Shown piece by piece: positions 1 to 9,200 of a stretch of 64,000 nucleotides of DNA. The DNA is from an uncultured Lachnospiraceae bacterium (GTDB lineage: Bacteria > Bacillota > Clostridia > Lachnospirales > Lachnospiraceae), in the NCBI GenBank assembly GCA_910576815.1, contig CAJTKA010000008.1, positions 1 through 64,000 of the forward strand. The letters run 5' to 3'. A program made the position numbers and the translations under genes. Positions within the stretch are counted from its first letter, which is position 1; each line of letters starts with the position of its first letter. Below the pieces are notes generated by a model. The model searched no databases. It saw only the letters and a list, made by a program, of their open reading frames with translations, and was not told the DNA's origin.

Positions 1-282
1 AACGAGATCTTTCTGGTGGATCAGGTGGTGAGCGGCAGCAGCGGTGCAGCTGCGGGCTTACATCGGGATGATGGCGATGCGGAGAAAGAGGGGATCCTAA
101 ATCATATCCTGCTGGAACAGCTTTTGGCGACGCTTTCCGAGACGGAGAGAGAGCTCATTCGGATGCGCTATTTTCAGGATAAGACACAGGTGGAGGTGGC
201 GAAGGCGCTGGGCATCAGCCAGGTGCAGGTGAGCAGGATGGAGAAGCGGATCTTGCTGCGGCTTAGGAGAGAGGTAGGGTGA
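1..282 (+). CDS. sigF: Sporulation sigma factor SigF, C-terminal part (5' end outside window)
   Basis: The frame is open from base 1 and ends with TGA at 280-282, so only the last 93 residues are visible. They contain sigma region 4: a helix-turn-helix with the stretch KTQVEVAKALGISQVQVSR followed by a basic tail. The ISQVQVSR recognition helix and the RYFQDKTQ lead-in resemble SigF more than SigG, which usually has ISQAQVSR. SigF is the first forespore-specific sigma factor and acts with RNA polymerase after engulfment begins. The genes for the anti-sigma factor SpoIIAB and its antagonist SpoIIAA would be expected just upstream, outside the window. SigG remains a less likely alternative. Confidence 0.85.
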   Translation, partial: NEIFLVDQVVSGSSGAAAGLHRDDGDAEKEGILNHILLEQLLATLSETERELIRMRYFQDKTQVEVAKALGISQVQVSRMEKRILLRLRREVG

Positions 283-353
283 AAATCCTCCAAATTAATG
301 GCTTAACTAAAATTAGCTAACATAAAATAGAAATTAAGCGGTTAGAAACTACG

Positions 354-542
354 TTGGAAGTGACAGAGCCGGAAGAATCGCAGCAGGAGGGATCAGAGGG
401 GCAGGAGGCTTCCCGGGAAAATGTGTCAAACGAAGATTCTGTAGATGAAAACGCAGAAAACGGGAAGAATGAGAAAGTAGAAGAACCCGCCGTAAAGCAG
501 AAAAGGCCCGTGGCGGAAAAAGCAGCTTCTGTGTTAAACTAA
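354..542 (+). other. Acidic low-complexity open frame, doubtful gene
   Basis: The stretch 283-614 between sigF and the hydrolase holds only this 62-codon frame, rich in Glu, Asn and Ser and ending in a short basic segment. It has no ATG start and no convincing ribosome-binding site; the first usable codons are TTG at 354 and GTG at 360. It could be the remnant of the C-terminal tail of a larger protein or chance. A 7-bp inverted repeat (GTGTATT/AATACAC) follows around 551-576 without a T-run. Confidence 0.2.
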
Positions 543-614
543 ACCAAGTTCAGTGTATTTTTTTAGAGCTGGAATACACGATAAAACATCTTTTGGGATG
601 CGAGGATAGAGAAA

Positions 615-1682
615 GTGAAAAAAGCAACCGGATTAGCGATAAAAGTTGTAAAATACATTCTGCTGATGTTCGCTGCCGTGATCCTATTGTTTTTTGCGGT
701 CAGAGCGATCGGTCAGGCTTATTATCGCAGAACACCAAAGGGTGGGATCAACGAGTCGGGGTTTGTAGAGATCAACGGAACAAAACAGTGGATCGGTATC
801 TACGGGGAGGATCGAAATAATCCGGTGCTGTTATATCTGCACGGCGGTCCCGGAACGTCTACCAGTTTGTATGACTATGCGTTTACAAGACAATGGGCGG
901 ATATCTATACCGTTGTAACATGGGATCAGAGAAATTGCGGCAAGAGCTACTCGTCGGAGCAAAATGATATCGCGTTGACCTATGAATTATTGATGAGCGA
1001 CGGCATACAGATGACCGAATAGTTGCGGGAATATCTTAATAAAGATAAGATTACGCTGCTCGGTCACTCGTGGGGAACTTACTATGGATGTAACCTTGTT
1101 TTAGAATATCCCGAATACTACGAGGCTTATATCGGAACAGGTCAGCTTGTAGATTTTGGGGAAAATGAGCTTGCATTCAAGGAAGCAGCCACAGAATGGG
1201 CTGGGGATGACGCGGAAGGGATGGAGTTGCTAAGCAGTTTGCATGACGGTGGATATGACGGTGCGTATTTTATGGCTAGAAACAGGCTTATGGTGAAATA
1301 CGGTTATGATATGCTCGTTGATGGAACAGATTATAATCTGTTCGCGGCACAGTATTTTAATCCCTATTATTCGTTGGCTGATTTTATTAAGGTTCTCCAT
1401 GCAGAAGGCACTGTATATGACACTTTTTTAGCTTCCGAAGAATTTCAGAAATTCTCGCTGGCAGGCAGATATAAGTATCAGATACCTTACTTCAATATTA
1501 ACGGCGATCAGGATTATCAAACGAATTATCTGCTCGCGCAGGATTATTTTGATCGGATAGAGGCACCTTATAAGAAATTGTATCTTATGGAGGATACGAC
1601 ACACGGATTGCTGGAATCCAAGTCAAAAGCGTTTTCGGAGATTCTGCATGAGGTTGCGAAATGGAATGAGGCTAAGCGCTGA
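615..1682 (+). pseudogene. Alpha/beta hydrolase (S33-like) interrupted by an in-frame TAG
   Basis: A single frame of 356 codons starts at GTG 615, preceded by GAGG, and is interrupted only by TAG at 1020-1022; no base is lost or gained. The first half has an N-terminal membrane anchor (residues about 10-32) and the oxyanion-hole motif HGGPG of prolyl-aminopeptidase-like hydrolases. The second half has the nucleophile elbow GHSWGT, an acidic residue in NGDQDY and a C-terminal His in DTTHG. The stop separates the oxyanion motif from the catalytic triad, so neither piece should be active alone. One base change would restore the frame. Recent inactivation, a read error or readthrough are all possible. 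Confidence 0.8.
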
Positions 1683-1717
1683 TCAGACATTTCAATTTTG
1701 GGGAAATAAGGGTCTGC

Positions 1718-2932
1718 TCAATAATACCTGCCCCAATATCCCCGATAACTCTCTGTCAATAAACGGAACAGTTTTTTGGCGGATGCCTCTTTTAGTTCTG
1801 CCGGTGCTGTTTTCTTCCAGACGATTTCATCCTTTTCCGCTTCCAATTCCGCATAAAGGGCATCAAGGGATTCCTGATCAAGTTCCTCCAATGTTGTGAA
1901 CGCATCATCAGTCTGATAAAAACCATATTCTGATGGCTCCGCAGTTTCTGCGGACATACCGGTTATCAGCTCCAAGCGTCCGTCATGATGCAGATCAAAG
2001 ACAGCATAGGAAAGCTTTGCCGCCGCAAGATCCATCCTGTTCCAGAGTTCTTTGTTTTCGGCAAAAACGGTAAGCTGCTTGATTTCGTCAGCGGACAGCT
2101 TTGACAGATCGGGCACATAATCCCATTGATTGGAGACGATCAGGTAATCGTCACCGTTTCTTTTTAATGTCAGGATGCCGTCGTTGTCAACATCCTGGTA
2201 ATACACTTCGTAAATATCCCCATGTACCCGTCCGCCCGTGCAGCAAAACGCTTGCCAGTTGGTATCGCCGTGGTCGCTGATGTAAACGTCGTACTGCTCC
2301 AGGTAGGTCCACGCCAGAGGGGTGCTCATCTCCGCATAGGAATACCCTGTTTTTCTTTGTAAAAACTGATCGATCTCGTCTGTCGTCAGACGCTCGACGT
2401 CCGTCTCGATTCCCCAGCGCACTTTTTCTTCATATGCTGCTTCTTCCTCCGCTGACAGCGAATGTGTGCTGACGCCCGCGCCATTATAAAACACCTCGTT
2501 CAGGTTGACGTCTGTGGCAGTCTTATATTCCGATTGCAGGAAACCGTTGTTCTCTGTGCTGTTCATGAACTCCGTAAAAAAGTCGATCTCTTCCTGCGGC
2601 AATTCGTTTGTAACATTCCACTCTTTTTCCGGATAAGGATTATAGGGAGCACCCTGCTCTTTTCCCACAGTTTCCTGTTGATTTTCCGCATCCTCCACGA
2701 TTTTTTCTTGTAGTGATACTTCTTCCGGTTTTGCTATTTCTTCCTGTTCTGATGCTGTCTCCTGCTCCGCAGTCACTTCATTTGTTTCCGTCTGTGTTGG
2801 TACGGAAGGTTCTTCTGCGGCGGATGGCAGCTTGTCGGTGGATTGTGTCCCGTTCTCGTTTTTCGAAGCGCAGGCTGTCAGAACAAATACCTGCAGTAAT
2901 AGGTATAATAGGATTGTTGATGCCTTTTTCAT
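1718..2932 (-). CDS. Large secreted lipoprotein of unknown function
   Basis: The start at 2932 was chosen because AAGGAG lies 8 bases upstream and the protein then begins with a textbook lipoprotein signal (MKKAS, hydrophobic stretch, lipobox LTAC). A longer upstream frame would put basic residues before the signal. The mature 404-codon product has a Glu/Gln/Thr-rich linker (residues about 25-95), then a globular part rich in aromatic and acidic residues with DVDNDGIL and DLHHDGRLE segments. These resemble the short Asp-rich loops seen in many clostridial surface lipoproteins that report on substrate or calcium. I do not recognise a named family. It faces away from pyrE and converges on the broken hydrolase. 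Confidence 0.75.
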   Translation of the reverse strand: MKKASTILLYLLLQVFVLTACASKNENGTQSTDKLPSAAEEPSVPTQTETNEVTAEQETASEQEEIAKPEEVSLQEKIVEDAENQQETVGKEQGAPYNPYPEKEWNVTNELPQEEIDFFTEFMNSTENNGFLQSEYKTATDVNLNEVFYNGAGVSTHSLSAEEEAAYEEKVRWGIETDVERLTTDEIDQFLQRKTGYSYAEMSTPLAWTYLEQYDVYISDHGDTNWQAFCCTGGRVHGDIYEVYYQDVDNDGILTLKRNGDDYLIVSNQWDYVPDLSKLSADEIKQLTVFAENKELWNRMDLAAAKLSYAVFDLHHDGRLELITGMSAETAEPSEYGFYQTDDAFTTLEELDQESLDALYAELEAEKDEIVWKKTAPAELKEASAKKLFRLLTESYRGYWGRYY

Positions 2933-3346
2933 GTGAACGCTCCTTCTCCGTCTGCGATTCTGTCCTCGACGATCTGCCTGACCTGTGCGCACCAGGCATT
3001 GGTTTTCGGGATATCGGCACAGAGATCGCGAAGGATATCCTCGGGTTCTTTATTGATTCTATGATACCATATACAGACCGTCTGCGCTATCGATATCGGC
3101 AAATGGATTTGACGCAGGAAACGATGGGCACAAGGGCTTATTTGTGGAATACGGCAGCCTGTTTTGAGGTTTAGGCGGCGAATTGTACATTGAAAACCAC
3201 GCGGGGATGTGATACAGTATAGGCGGGCGTTTTGTGCCCTGATACAAATGACGGCAGGTAGGAAATTGCGAAACGCATCACGGAGTTGAAATTACCGTTA
3301 CGGCGTTCGGCGATGTCCTGATAGAATCAAAAGGAGGAGCGCAGCG
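2933..3346. other. Intergenic stretch between lipoprotein and pyrE
   Basis: These 414 bases contain no gene I can support. A plus-strand frame runs open to a stop at 3174 (ending in the residues NTAACFEV) but lacks a start and ribosome-binding site, and a different frame ends with YIENHAGM near 3210. Together they could be decayed remains of an older gene. The pyrE ribosome-binding site AAAGGAGG sits at the right end. No clear promoter or terminator was seen. Confidence 0.4.
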
Positions 3347-4024
3347 ATGGAACAGTATAAGCAGGAGTTTATCGGTTTTATGGTGGACAGCCAGGTGCTG
3401 AAATTTGGAGATTTCACTTTAAAGAGCGGCAGAAAGTCCCCCTTTTTTATGAATGCGGGCGCTTATGTGACCGGCGCGCAGTTAAAGAAGCTGGGCGAAT
3501 ATTATGCAAAGGCGATCCACGATAAGTACGGTCTTGATTTCGACGTGCTGTTCGGTCCCGCTTACAAGGGCATACCGCTGACCGTAGCCACAGTTATGGC
3601 TATCAGCGAGCTTTATGGGAAAGAGGTCCGCTACTGCTCCAACCGAAAAGAAGTGAAGGATCACGGCGATACGGGAATCTTGCTCGGTTCTAAATTAAAG
3701 GATGGCGATCAGGTGGTGATCATCGAAGATGTGACGACTTCCGGAAAGTCCATAGAGGAAACCTTCCCCATCATCAAAGCGCAGGCGGACGTGACGATTC
3801 AGGGACTGATGGTTTCCCTAAACCGTATGGAAAAGGGCCTTTCGAGTGACAAGAGCGCGCTGGAGGAAATCAAAGAAAAGTACGGCTTTGAGACAGGAGC
3901 GATCGTGACTATGGAGGAAGTAGTCGAGTGCCTCTACAATAAGCCTTACGGCGGCACGGTCTATATCGACGATAGCTTAAAAGCGGCGATTGACGCTTAC
4001 TATGAGACATACGGGGCAAAATAA
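3347..4024 (+). CDS. pyrE: Orotate phosphoribosyltransferase
   Basis: The enzyme joins orotate and PRPP to give orotidine monophosphate, the fifth step of pyrimidine synthesis, in the cytosol. The 225-residue protein has the PRPP-binding loop VVIIEDVTTSG at about residues 123-133 and the N-terminal FTLKSGRKSP segment typical of PyrE. Its length matches the longer clostridial form. The start is fixed by AAAGGAGG ten bases upstream. Its partner pyrF, for the next step, lies far away at 60915, so the two are not in one operon here. Confidence 0.96.
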   Translation: MEQYKQEFIGFMVDSQVLKFGDFTLKSGRKSPFFMNAGAYVTGAQLKKLGEYYAKAIHDKYGLDFDVLFGPAYKGIPLTVATVMAISELYGKEVRYCSNRKEVKDHGDTGILLGSKLKDGDQVVIIEDVTTSGKSIEETFPIIKAQADVTIQGLMVSLNRMEKGLSSDKSALEEIKEKYGFETGAIVTMEEVVECLYNKPYGGTVYIDDSLKAAIDAYYETYGAK

Positions 4025-4099
4025 TCAGGAAATGATTCGAAAAGGAGTCATGTAAAGTAGATTAGAAAGAATAAATCCGCGAAAGGAGTCAGGGAAACA

Positions 4100-4252
4100 A
4101 TGGAAGAAAGAACGTATAAGGTCATGGGCGGGGCAGGCGCTTTAAACCTCGCATTCGGTGTGGTGGTCATGGTGATCGGCATAGCAGGAGGTGTGCTTTT
4201 GGTCATCAGTGGAGCGAAACTTTTGGCGGGAAGAAACAAGATATTATTTTAA
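4100..4252 (+). CDS. Small membrane protein, 50 residues
   Basis: A short frame begins with ATG at 4100 after AAAGGAG (4083-4089) and ends with TAA at 4250-4252. The product has a short polar N-terminus, then one long Gly/Val/Ile-rich stretch (residues about 10-38) able to span the membrane once or as a hairpin, and a basic C-terminus. It lies between pyrE and another small membrane protein and may be co-transcribed with both. Function is unknown. Confidence 0.6.
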   Translation: MEERTYKVMGGAGALNLAFGVVVMVIGIAGGVLLVISGAKLLAGRNKILF

Positions 4253-4350
4253 GGAAATGGGAGGTATTTTCGACGTGTGCGGAAATGCCTTCTTTCCATT
4301 TGTGTGAGATAAAGAGGCAGTGAATTGCTTTGCTATAGAGGATTAACGTT

Positions 4351-4668
4351 ATGTGGAAAAAAAGTTTCATGTTTACCAGCAAGGAGCACAGCAGGAAAGG
4401 GATCATGGCGACGATTTTAGGGGTGATTTCTCTGACATCGCTGGTTTACATAACTTGGAATAGCTATCAAAGTGCGGGGGAGGTCCCTTTGCAGTACGGC
4501 GCAGTGGCATTTCTGACGATGATTTTTGCCTTTGTGGGTATTGTGTTGGGGGTGCTCTCAAAATCGGAACGGGATAAGTTTTATTTTTTCAGTTATCTGG
4601 GCATTGTATTGAATATATTGGTGCTGGCGGCGCTGAGCGTGATCTTATATGCGGGGGCGTACTCCTGA
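4351..4668 (+). CDS. Three-helix membrane protein of unknown function
   Basis: The 105-residue protein has a basic N-terminus (MWKKSFMFTSKEHSRKG), then three hydrophobic segments at about residues 18-36, 49-70 and 80-102. The gene has GAGG upstream of its ATG and ends just before the M29 peptidase. Small proteins of this shape are common in Lachnospiraceae and usually carry only a DUF label (DUF6142 comes to mind, unverified). No catalytic residues are apparent. Confidence 0.7.
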   Translation: MWKKSFMFTSKEHSRKGIMATILGVISLTSLVYITWNSYQSAGEVPLQYGAVAFLTMIFAFVGIVLGVLSKSERDKFYFFSYLGIVLNILVLAALSVILYAGAYS

Positions 4669-4758
4669 AATGTATTGGCACAAACTCGGAACCGCAGAGC
4701 AAAATTTGAGATTTTGCTTGCGTGTCGCCGCAAAAAGATGCTCGACATGGAGGTAATG

Positions 4759-6822
4759 ATGAAGCAGGAAGAATTGATTTTAGAGCGCTACGGGCTGGCC
4801 ATGGCGCGGATCAAAGAGATACCGGATGAGTCAATCTGCGGGGAGGCTTATCGGGATTATTTTATGCAGATGGCAGAGTTTGTTCTGCTGATGGATCGGA
4901 CTTATGAGCTGGTGGAGAGCGGGGAACTGCGCCGCATGAGCATGGAGGCGTTACAGGAGCATAACCGTGCCCTCTATGCGGATATCCTGCCGTCGCATTA
5001 CGGGGAAAGTTATGCGAATCCGGAGTATGCAGTGAATCGACTGGGAGAGTCAATCGGGAAATGCCTGTCCTTTTTAGATACGGAGCTGCGGGCAATGATT
5101 CCGGCGGCCTATGAACAGAAGCTTTTTTTCATGACGGTGCGGGCAGAACTTTTGCTGGAAGTTTACCAGCTTTTTGTCTGCGCGGCGGAGGAACAGAGAG
5201 AACCTGACGCGGAGGAACTGCGGCAGATTTTTTACTGGTATGTGAGCGATTATTATGAGGCAGAGTTTGAGGAAAAGAGCCTGACGCTTCTGGATGCGAA
5301 TTGGGATTTTGCCCGCCGTATCATTATGAAGAGCGATCTTACAGATCTGCGCTACCTCTATTATTTCGGGGAGTATGTCACGGAGAACGAGTTGAAAACG
5401 GCGGCGCATCTGAATGAGATGTCTGCAGACAAGATCAAGCTGATGGCGGATACTTACACGGAAGGATACCGCATCGGGTTTGAGGTGACCAACAAGGATA
5501 TCTCTATTAAGGAGACGGTGGCAATCCGCTATTTTCTTGGCTTTGAGCGGGTCATTCGACAGGCGGTGCAGAATTTTGACCAAATTGGTCTACAGTCAAC
5601 CTTCTGTCGGGCGGGCTCGAATATCTTTCAGGGCAGGAGCGTGAACAAAAACGGTTACTTTGGCGCGAATCCCAATAAGCAGTACGACTACGATCACAGG
5701 GAGGATATGGCGCTTTTCCTGGATGGGGCGCTGGCGGAACGGAAAATCGAGGCGGTGCAAAATGTGTTCGAGCGTCATAAGGAGCTGGCGGCGCTTTACG
5801 GCGGCCCTGCGGTGGTGGAAAGCTTTGGGGAGGAGCCTTTTGTGCCGGAAAATAAGGCGGCGGCCTGCCGTCTGAGTGAGAAACAGCAGAAGCTTGCCGT
5901 TGCCAATGCGGGAAAGATAGCCGATATCCAAAATGAATATATCAAAGGCGAGGAGCACAGCTTTACGATCATTGCTTTTCCCGTGCCGCAGATCGGGGAA
6001 CAGTACGAAGCGATTTTCGATGATGTGGTGCGCATCAATACGCTCGATTATATGCTTTATCGGGATATCCAGCAGAAGATTATCGATGTGCTGGACAAGG
6101 GAATGACCGTACTGGTCAAAGGAATGAACGGCAATGAAACGGATATCAAAGTGCAGCTTCACAAGCTGGAGAATCCGCAGACCCAGACCAACTTTGAAAA
6201 CTGTGTGGCGGATGTCAATATCCCGGTGGGTGAAGTGTTTACATCGCCCCGCCTGACAGGAACGGAGGGCGTTTTGCATATCCAGCGGGTGTTCTTAAAT
6301 GAGCTGGAGTATCGCGATCTGCGCCTTCGATTTGAGGACGGTTTTGTGACGGATTACAGCTGCGGTAATTTTGCGAAAGAGGAGGAAAACCGCAAGTATA
6401 TCAGGGAGAACGTGTTCCATCATCACGAGCGGCTGCCGCTTGGGGAGTTCGCCATCGGCACGAACACGACGGCCTTTGCGGTTGCCAGGAAATACGGGAT
6501 CGAGGACAAACTGCCGATTTTGATCGCGGAGAAGACGGGACCGCATTTCGCGCTGGGGGATACCTGCTATTCCCACGAGGAAGAAGTGAAAAGCTTTAAT
6601 CCTGACGGCAAGGAGATCGTGGCAAAAGAAAACGAGGTGTCAGTTTTACGTGACACGGATGTCAGTAAGGCATATTTCCAGTGCCACACGGACATTACGA
6701 TCCCTTATGACGAGTTGGGAGAGCTTTCTGTGTTGACTGAGACAGGCGAGAAGCATTTGATTATCCAAAACGGTCAATTTGTGCTGCCGGGGTGTGAGGA
6801 GCTGAATCGGGCCTTGATGTAA
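4759..6822 (+). CDS. M29-family metallo-aminopeptidase with a long N-terminal extension
   Basis: The C-terminal 400 residues carry the metal-ligand motifs of family M29 (aminopeptidase T/AmpS): EVFTSP near residue 491, GEFAIGTN near 562 and HFALGD near 596. These enzymes remove N-terminal amino acids in the cytosol with a dinuclear metal centre. At 687 residues the protein is about 280 longer than ordinary M29 peptidases; the extra N-terminal part is helical, acidic and rich in Tyr and Glu. The open frame reaches back to 4675, but GGAGG at 4749-4753 places the start at ATG 4759, or possibly the adjacent ATG 4756. A near copy of the TGAC-N7-GTCA motif lies at 5577 and an exact copy at 6104. 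Confidence 0.88.
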   Translation: MKQEELILERYGLAMARIKEIPDESICGEAYRDYFMQMAEFVLLMDRTYELVESGELRRMSMEALQEHNRALYADILPSHYGESYANPEYAVNRLGESIGKCLSFLDTELRAMIPAAYEQKLFFMTVRAELLLEVYQLFVCAAEEQREPDAEELRQIFYWYVSDYYEAEFEEKSLTLLDANWDFARRIIMKSDLTDLRYLYYFGEYVTENELKTAAHLNEMSADKIKLMADTYTEGYRIGFEVTNKDISIKETVAIRYFLGFERVIRQAVQNFDQIGLQSTFCRAGSNIFQGRSVNKNGYFGANPNKQYDYDHREDMALFLDGALAERKIEAVQNVFERHKELAALYGGPAVVESFGEEPFVPENKAAACRLSEKQQKLAVANAGKIADIQNEYIKGEEHSFTIIAFPVPQIGEQYEAIFDDVVRINTLDYMLYRDIQQKIIDVLDKGMTVLVKGMNGNETDIKVQLHKLENPQTQTNFENCVADVNIPVGEVFTSPRLTGTEGVLHIQRVFLNELEYRDLRLRFEDGFVTDYSCGNFAKEEENRKYIRENVFHHHERLPLGEFAIGTNTTAFAVARKYGIEDKLPILIAEKTGPHFALGDTCYSHEEEVKSFNPDGKEIVAKENEVSVLRDTDVSKAYFQCHTDITIPYDELGELSVLTETGEKHLIIQNGQFVLPGCEELNRALM

Positions 6823-6875
6823 CAGTACAGCCCCACGCTATTGTGAAATTGCGCCGTCCGAACTGAGAAAATAGG

Positions 6876-6904
6876 TTGCGCAATCGAGGAAAATCTAGTA
6901 CACT
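6876..6904 (+). promoter_or_regulatory. Possible sigma-A promoter for the pur genes
   Basis: TTGCGC at 6876-6881 and TACACT at 6899-6904 are separated by 17 bases, about 70 bases ahead of purE. A TTGACA also occurs near 6927 but has no good -10 at the right distance. Neither candidate is strong. Confidence 0.35.
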
Positions 6905-6974
6905 GTAGAGTAAGAAAGTTTGTTTTGACACAAGATGTTGTGGTTTTAGGAATAATAGTTGGGAGGTAACAGGC

Positions 6975-7484
6975 ATGGCACAGGTAGGCATCGTGATGGG
7001 CAGCGATTCGGATCTGCCCGTTATGGCAAAGGCAGCGGATATTTTGGAGGAGCTTGGTGTTTCCTATGAGATGACGGTCATCTCTGCGCACAGAGAACCC
7101 GATGTGTTTTTTGAGTATGCGAAGGGCGCGGAGGCAAAGGGCCTTAAGGTGATCATTGCGGGCGCAGGTAAGGCAGCGCATTTGCCGGGCATGTGCGCGG
7201 CGATTTTTCCGCTTCCGGTGATCGGTGTTCCCATGAAGACTTCCGATCTGGGCGGGGTGGATTCCCTCTATTCCATTGTACAGATGCCCTCGGGGATCCC
7301 GGTGGCGACGGTTGCCATAAACGGCGGACAGAATGCGGGGATCCTGGCGGCGAAGATCTTGGCAGTCTCGGATGCGGCGCTTTTGGAGCGGCTGAAGAAG
7401 TATTCCGAGAGTCTGAAAGAAAGCGTGCAGGAAAAGGATGCGAAATTAAAGGAAGTTGGATACAAGACGTATTTGAAGGCATAG
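6975..7484 (+). CDS. purE: 5-(carboxyamino)imidazole ribonucleotide mutase (class I PurE)
   Basis: The 169-residue protein starts with the PurE signature GIVMGSDSDLPVM, followed by SAHREP and AGAGKAAHLPGM, which form the nucleotide-binding and catalytic sites. It shifts the carboxylate of N5-CAIR to give CAIR in purine synthesis. GGGAGG precedes the ATG. It opens a tight purE-purM-purN-purD run on one strand, with purM only 10 bases downstream. Confidence 0.96.
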   Translation: MAQVGIVMGSDSDLPVMAKAADILEELGVSYEMTVISAHREPDVFFEYAKGAEAKGLKVIIAGAGKAAHLPGMCAAIFPLPVIGVPMKTSDLGGVDSLYSIVQMPSGIPVATVAINGGQNAGILAAKILAVSDAALLERLKKYSESLKESVQEKDAKLKEVGYKTYLKA

Positions 7485-7494
7485 GGAGGTAAAA

Positions 7495-8520
7495 ATGGAC
7501 TACAAGACAGCGGGTGTGGATATTGAGGCAGGCTACCGTTCGGTGGAGCTGATGAAGCAGTATGTGAAGGGAACGATGCGGCCAGAGGTATTAGGCGGGC
7601 TCGGCGGATTCTCGGGCGCCTTTTCTTTGGAAAAAATCAAGAGTATGGAAAAGCCTGTGCTTCTTTCGGGCACGGACGGCGTAGGTACGAAGATCCAGCT
7701 GGCCTATTTCATGGACAAACATGATACGGTGGGCATCGACTGTGTGGCTATGTGTGTCAACGACGTGGTCTGCGCGGGCGCGGAACCGCTGTTTTTCTTA
7801 GATTACATAGCCTGCGGCAAAAACTATCCGGAGAAGATCGCGGACATTGTCAAGGGCGTGGCGGAAGGCTGTAAGCAGGCAGGAGCGGCGCTGGTCGGCG
7901 GTGAGACGGCGGAGCATCCGGGCCTGATGCCGGAGGAGGAATATGATCTGGCGGGCTTTGCGGTGGGCGTTGCCGAGGAGAAGGATCTGATTACGGGGGC
8001 GGATGTGAAGCCCGGCGATGTGCTGATAGGCATCGGTTCTTCAGGCGTGCACAGCAACGGTTTTTCCCTGATCAGAAAAGTGTTCAACATAAACAAAGAA
8101 ACGTTATCCGTACATTATGATGAACTTGGTGCGACGCTGGGCGAGACTCTGCTTACACCGACCAAAATTTATGTGAAGGCGCTTCAGGCAGTGAAGGAAG
8201 CGGGCGTTACCATCAAAGGCTGCAGCCATATCACGGGCGGCGGCTTCTACGAGAATATTCCCAGAATGCTGCCGGAGGGCATTTCGGCAAAGGTGAAGAG
8301 GGGCAGTTTTGAGATCCCGCCCATTTTTGCGCTGATGCAGAAGACGGGGAATCTGGAAGAAAAGATGATGTACAATACCTACAACATGGGTCTGGGCATG
8401 GTGCTGGCAGTCGATGCGGCGGATGCGGATCGGACGATCGCAGCGCTCAAGGGCACAGGCGAGAAGGCTTGGGCCGTGGGCGAGACTGTGGCAGGCGGAC
8501 ACGAGGTGCTGTTTCAGTAA
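7495..8520 (+). CDS. purM: Phosphoribosylformylglycinamidine cyclo-ligase
   Basis: PurM closes the imidazole ring (FGAM to AIR) using ATP. The 341-residue protein has the expected SGTDGVGTK segment near residue 60, the Cys-rich CVAMCVNDVVCAGAEP region, GGETAEHPG and SGVHSNGFSL. Length is normal for the family. GGGAGG lies directly ahead of the ATG, and the spacing to purE and purN supports one transcript. Confidence 0.97.
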   Translation: MDYKTAGVDIEAGYRSVELMKQYVKGTMRPEVLGGLGGFSGAFSLEKIKSMEKPVLLSGTDGVGTKIQLAYFMDKHDTVGIDCVAMCVNDVVCAGAEPLFFLDYIACGKNYPEKIADIVKGVAEGCKQAGAALVGGETAEHPGLMPEEEYDLAGFAVGVAEEKDLITGADVKPGDVLIGIGSSGVHSNGFSLIRKVFNINKETLSVHYDELGATLGETLLTPTKIYVKALQAVKEAGVTIKGCSHITGGGFYENIPRMLPEGISAKVKRGSFEIPPIFALMQKTGNLEEKMMYNTYNMGLGMVLAVDAADADRTIAALKGTGEKAWAVGETVAGGHEVLFQ

Positions 8521-8544
8521 AACAGTTCCGGCATGGAGGTAAAA

Positions 8545-9171
8545 ATGCTCAAAGTAGTGGTATGCGTGTCGGGAGGCGGCACGAACTTACAGGCGATCAT
8601 TGACGGCATTGCGCAGGGCGCTGTTTTTCACACGAAAATCGTGCGGGTGGTGTGCAACAATCACGGCGCGGGCGCTTTGGACAGGGCAAAGGCGGCGGGG
8701 ATTGAGGGCGTGTGCGTGTCCCCGAAGGATTATGAGGATCGGGATGCGTTTGAGGCGGCTTTGATCCGTACGGTGGAGGAGGCCGAGCCCGATCTGATCG
8801 TGCTGGCTGGCTTTTTGGTAAAGGTGCCCGTGGCCCTGATCAGAAAGTATGAAAATCGCATCATCAATATCCATCCGTCGCTGATCCCGTCATTTTGCGG
8901 CACGGGCTATTACGGGCTGCGGGTACATGAGGCGGCGCTTGCGCGTGGCGTGAAGATCACGGGAGCTACGGTGCACTTTGTAGATGAGGGGATGGATACC
9001 GGCCCGATTATTATGCAGAAAGCGGTGGAGGTGCATGAGGACGATACGCCGAAGACATTACAGAGAAGGGTGATGGAGGAAGCCGAGTGGGTGCTCCTGC
9101 CCTGGTGCATCAATCTCATCGCGGCGGGTCAGATAAAGATAGAGAACGGAAAAGTAACGGTCACAGAGTGA
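8545..9171 (+). CDS. purN: Phosphoribosylglycinamide formyltransferase
   Basis: PurN transfers a formyl group from 10-formyltetrahydrofolate to GAR. The start at 8545 (MLKVVVCVSGGG) is preferred because GGAGGTAAAA lies immediately upstream; the earlier ATG at 8533 is part of that ribosome-binding site. The 208-residue product has GGGTNLQ, the catalytic Asn-His pair in NIHPSLIP, and the catalytic Asp in HFVDEGMDTG. Confidence 0.95.
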   Translation: MLKVVVCVSGGGTNLQAIIDGIAQGAVFHTKIVRVVCNNHGAGALDRAKAAGIEGVCVSPKDYEDRDAFEAALIRTVEEAEPDLIVLAGFLVKVPVALIRKYENRIINIHPSLIPSFCGTGYYGLRVHEAALARGVKITGATVHFVDEGMDTGPIIMQKAVEVHEDDTPKTLQRRVMEEAEWVLLPWCINLIAAGQIKIENGKVTVTE

Positions 9172-9200
9172 AAAGAAGTTCTTGGGAGGAATGAAGTCTC

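Noticed and set aside
2713..3174. Plus-strand frame over the lipoprotein start
   Set aside because: Mostly antisense of the lipoprotein gene; only the last part is intergenic and it has no start or ribosome-binding site.
5074..6576. Several long minus-strand frames opposite the M29 peptidase gene
   Set aside because: They mirror the coding frame of a well-supported gene and lack start signals.
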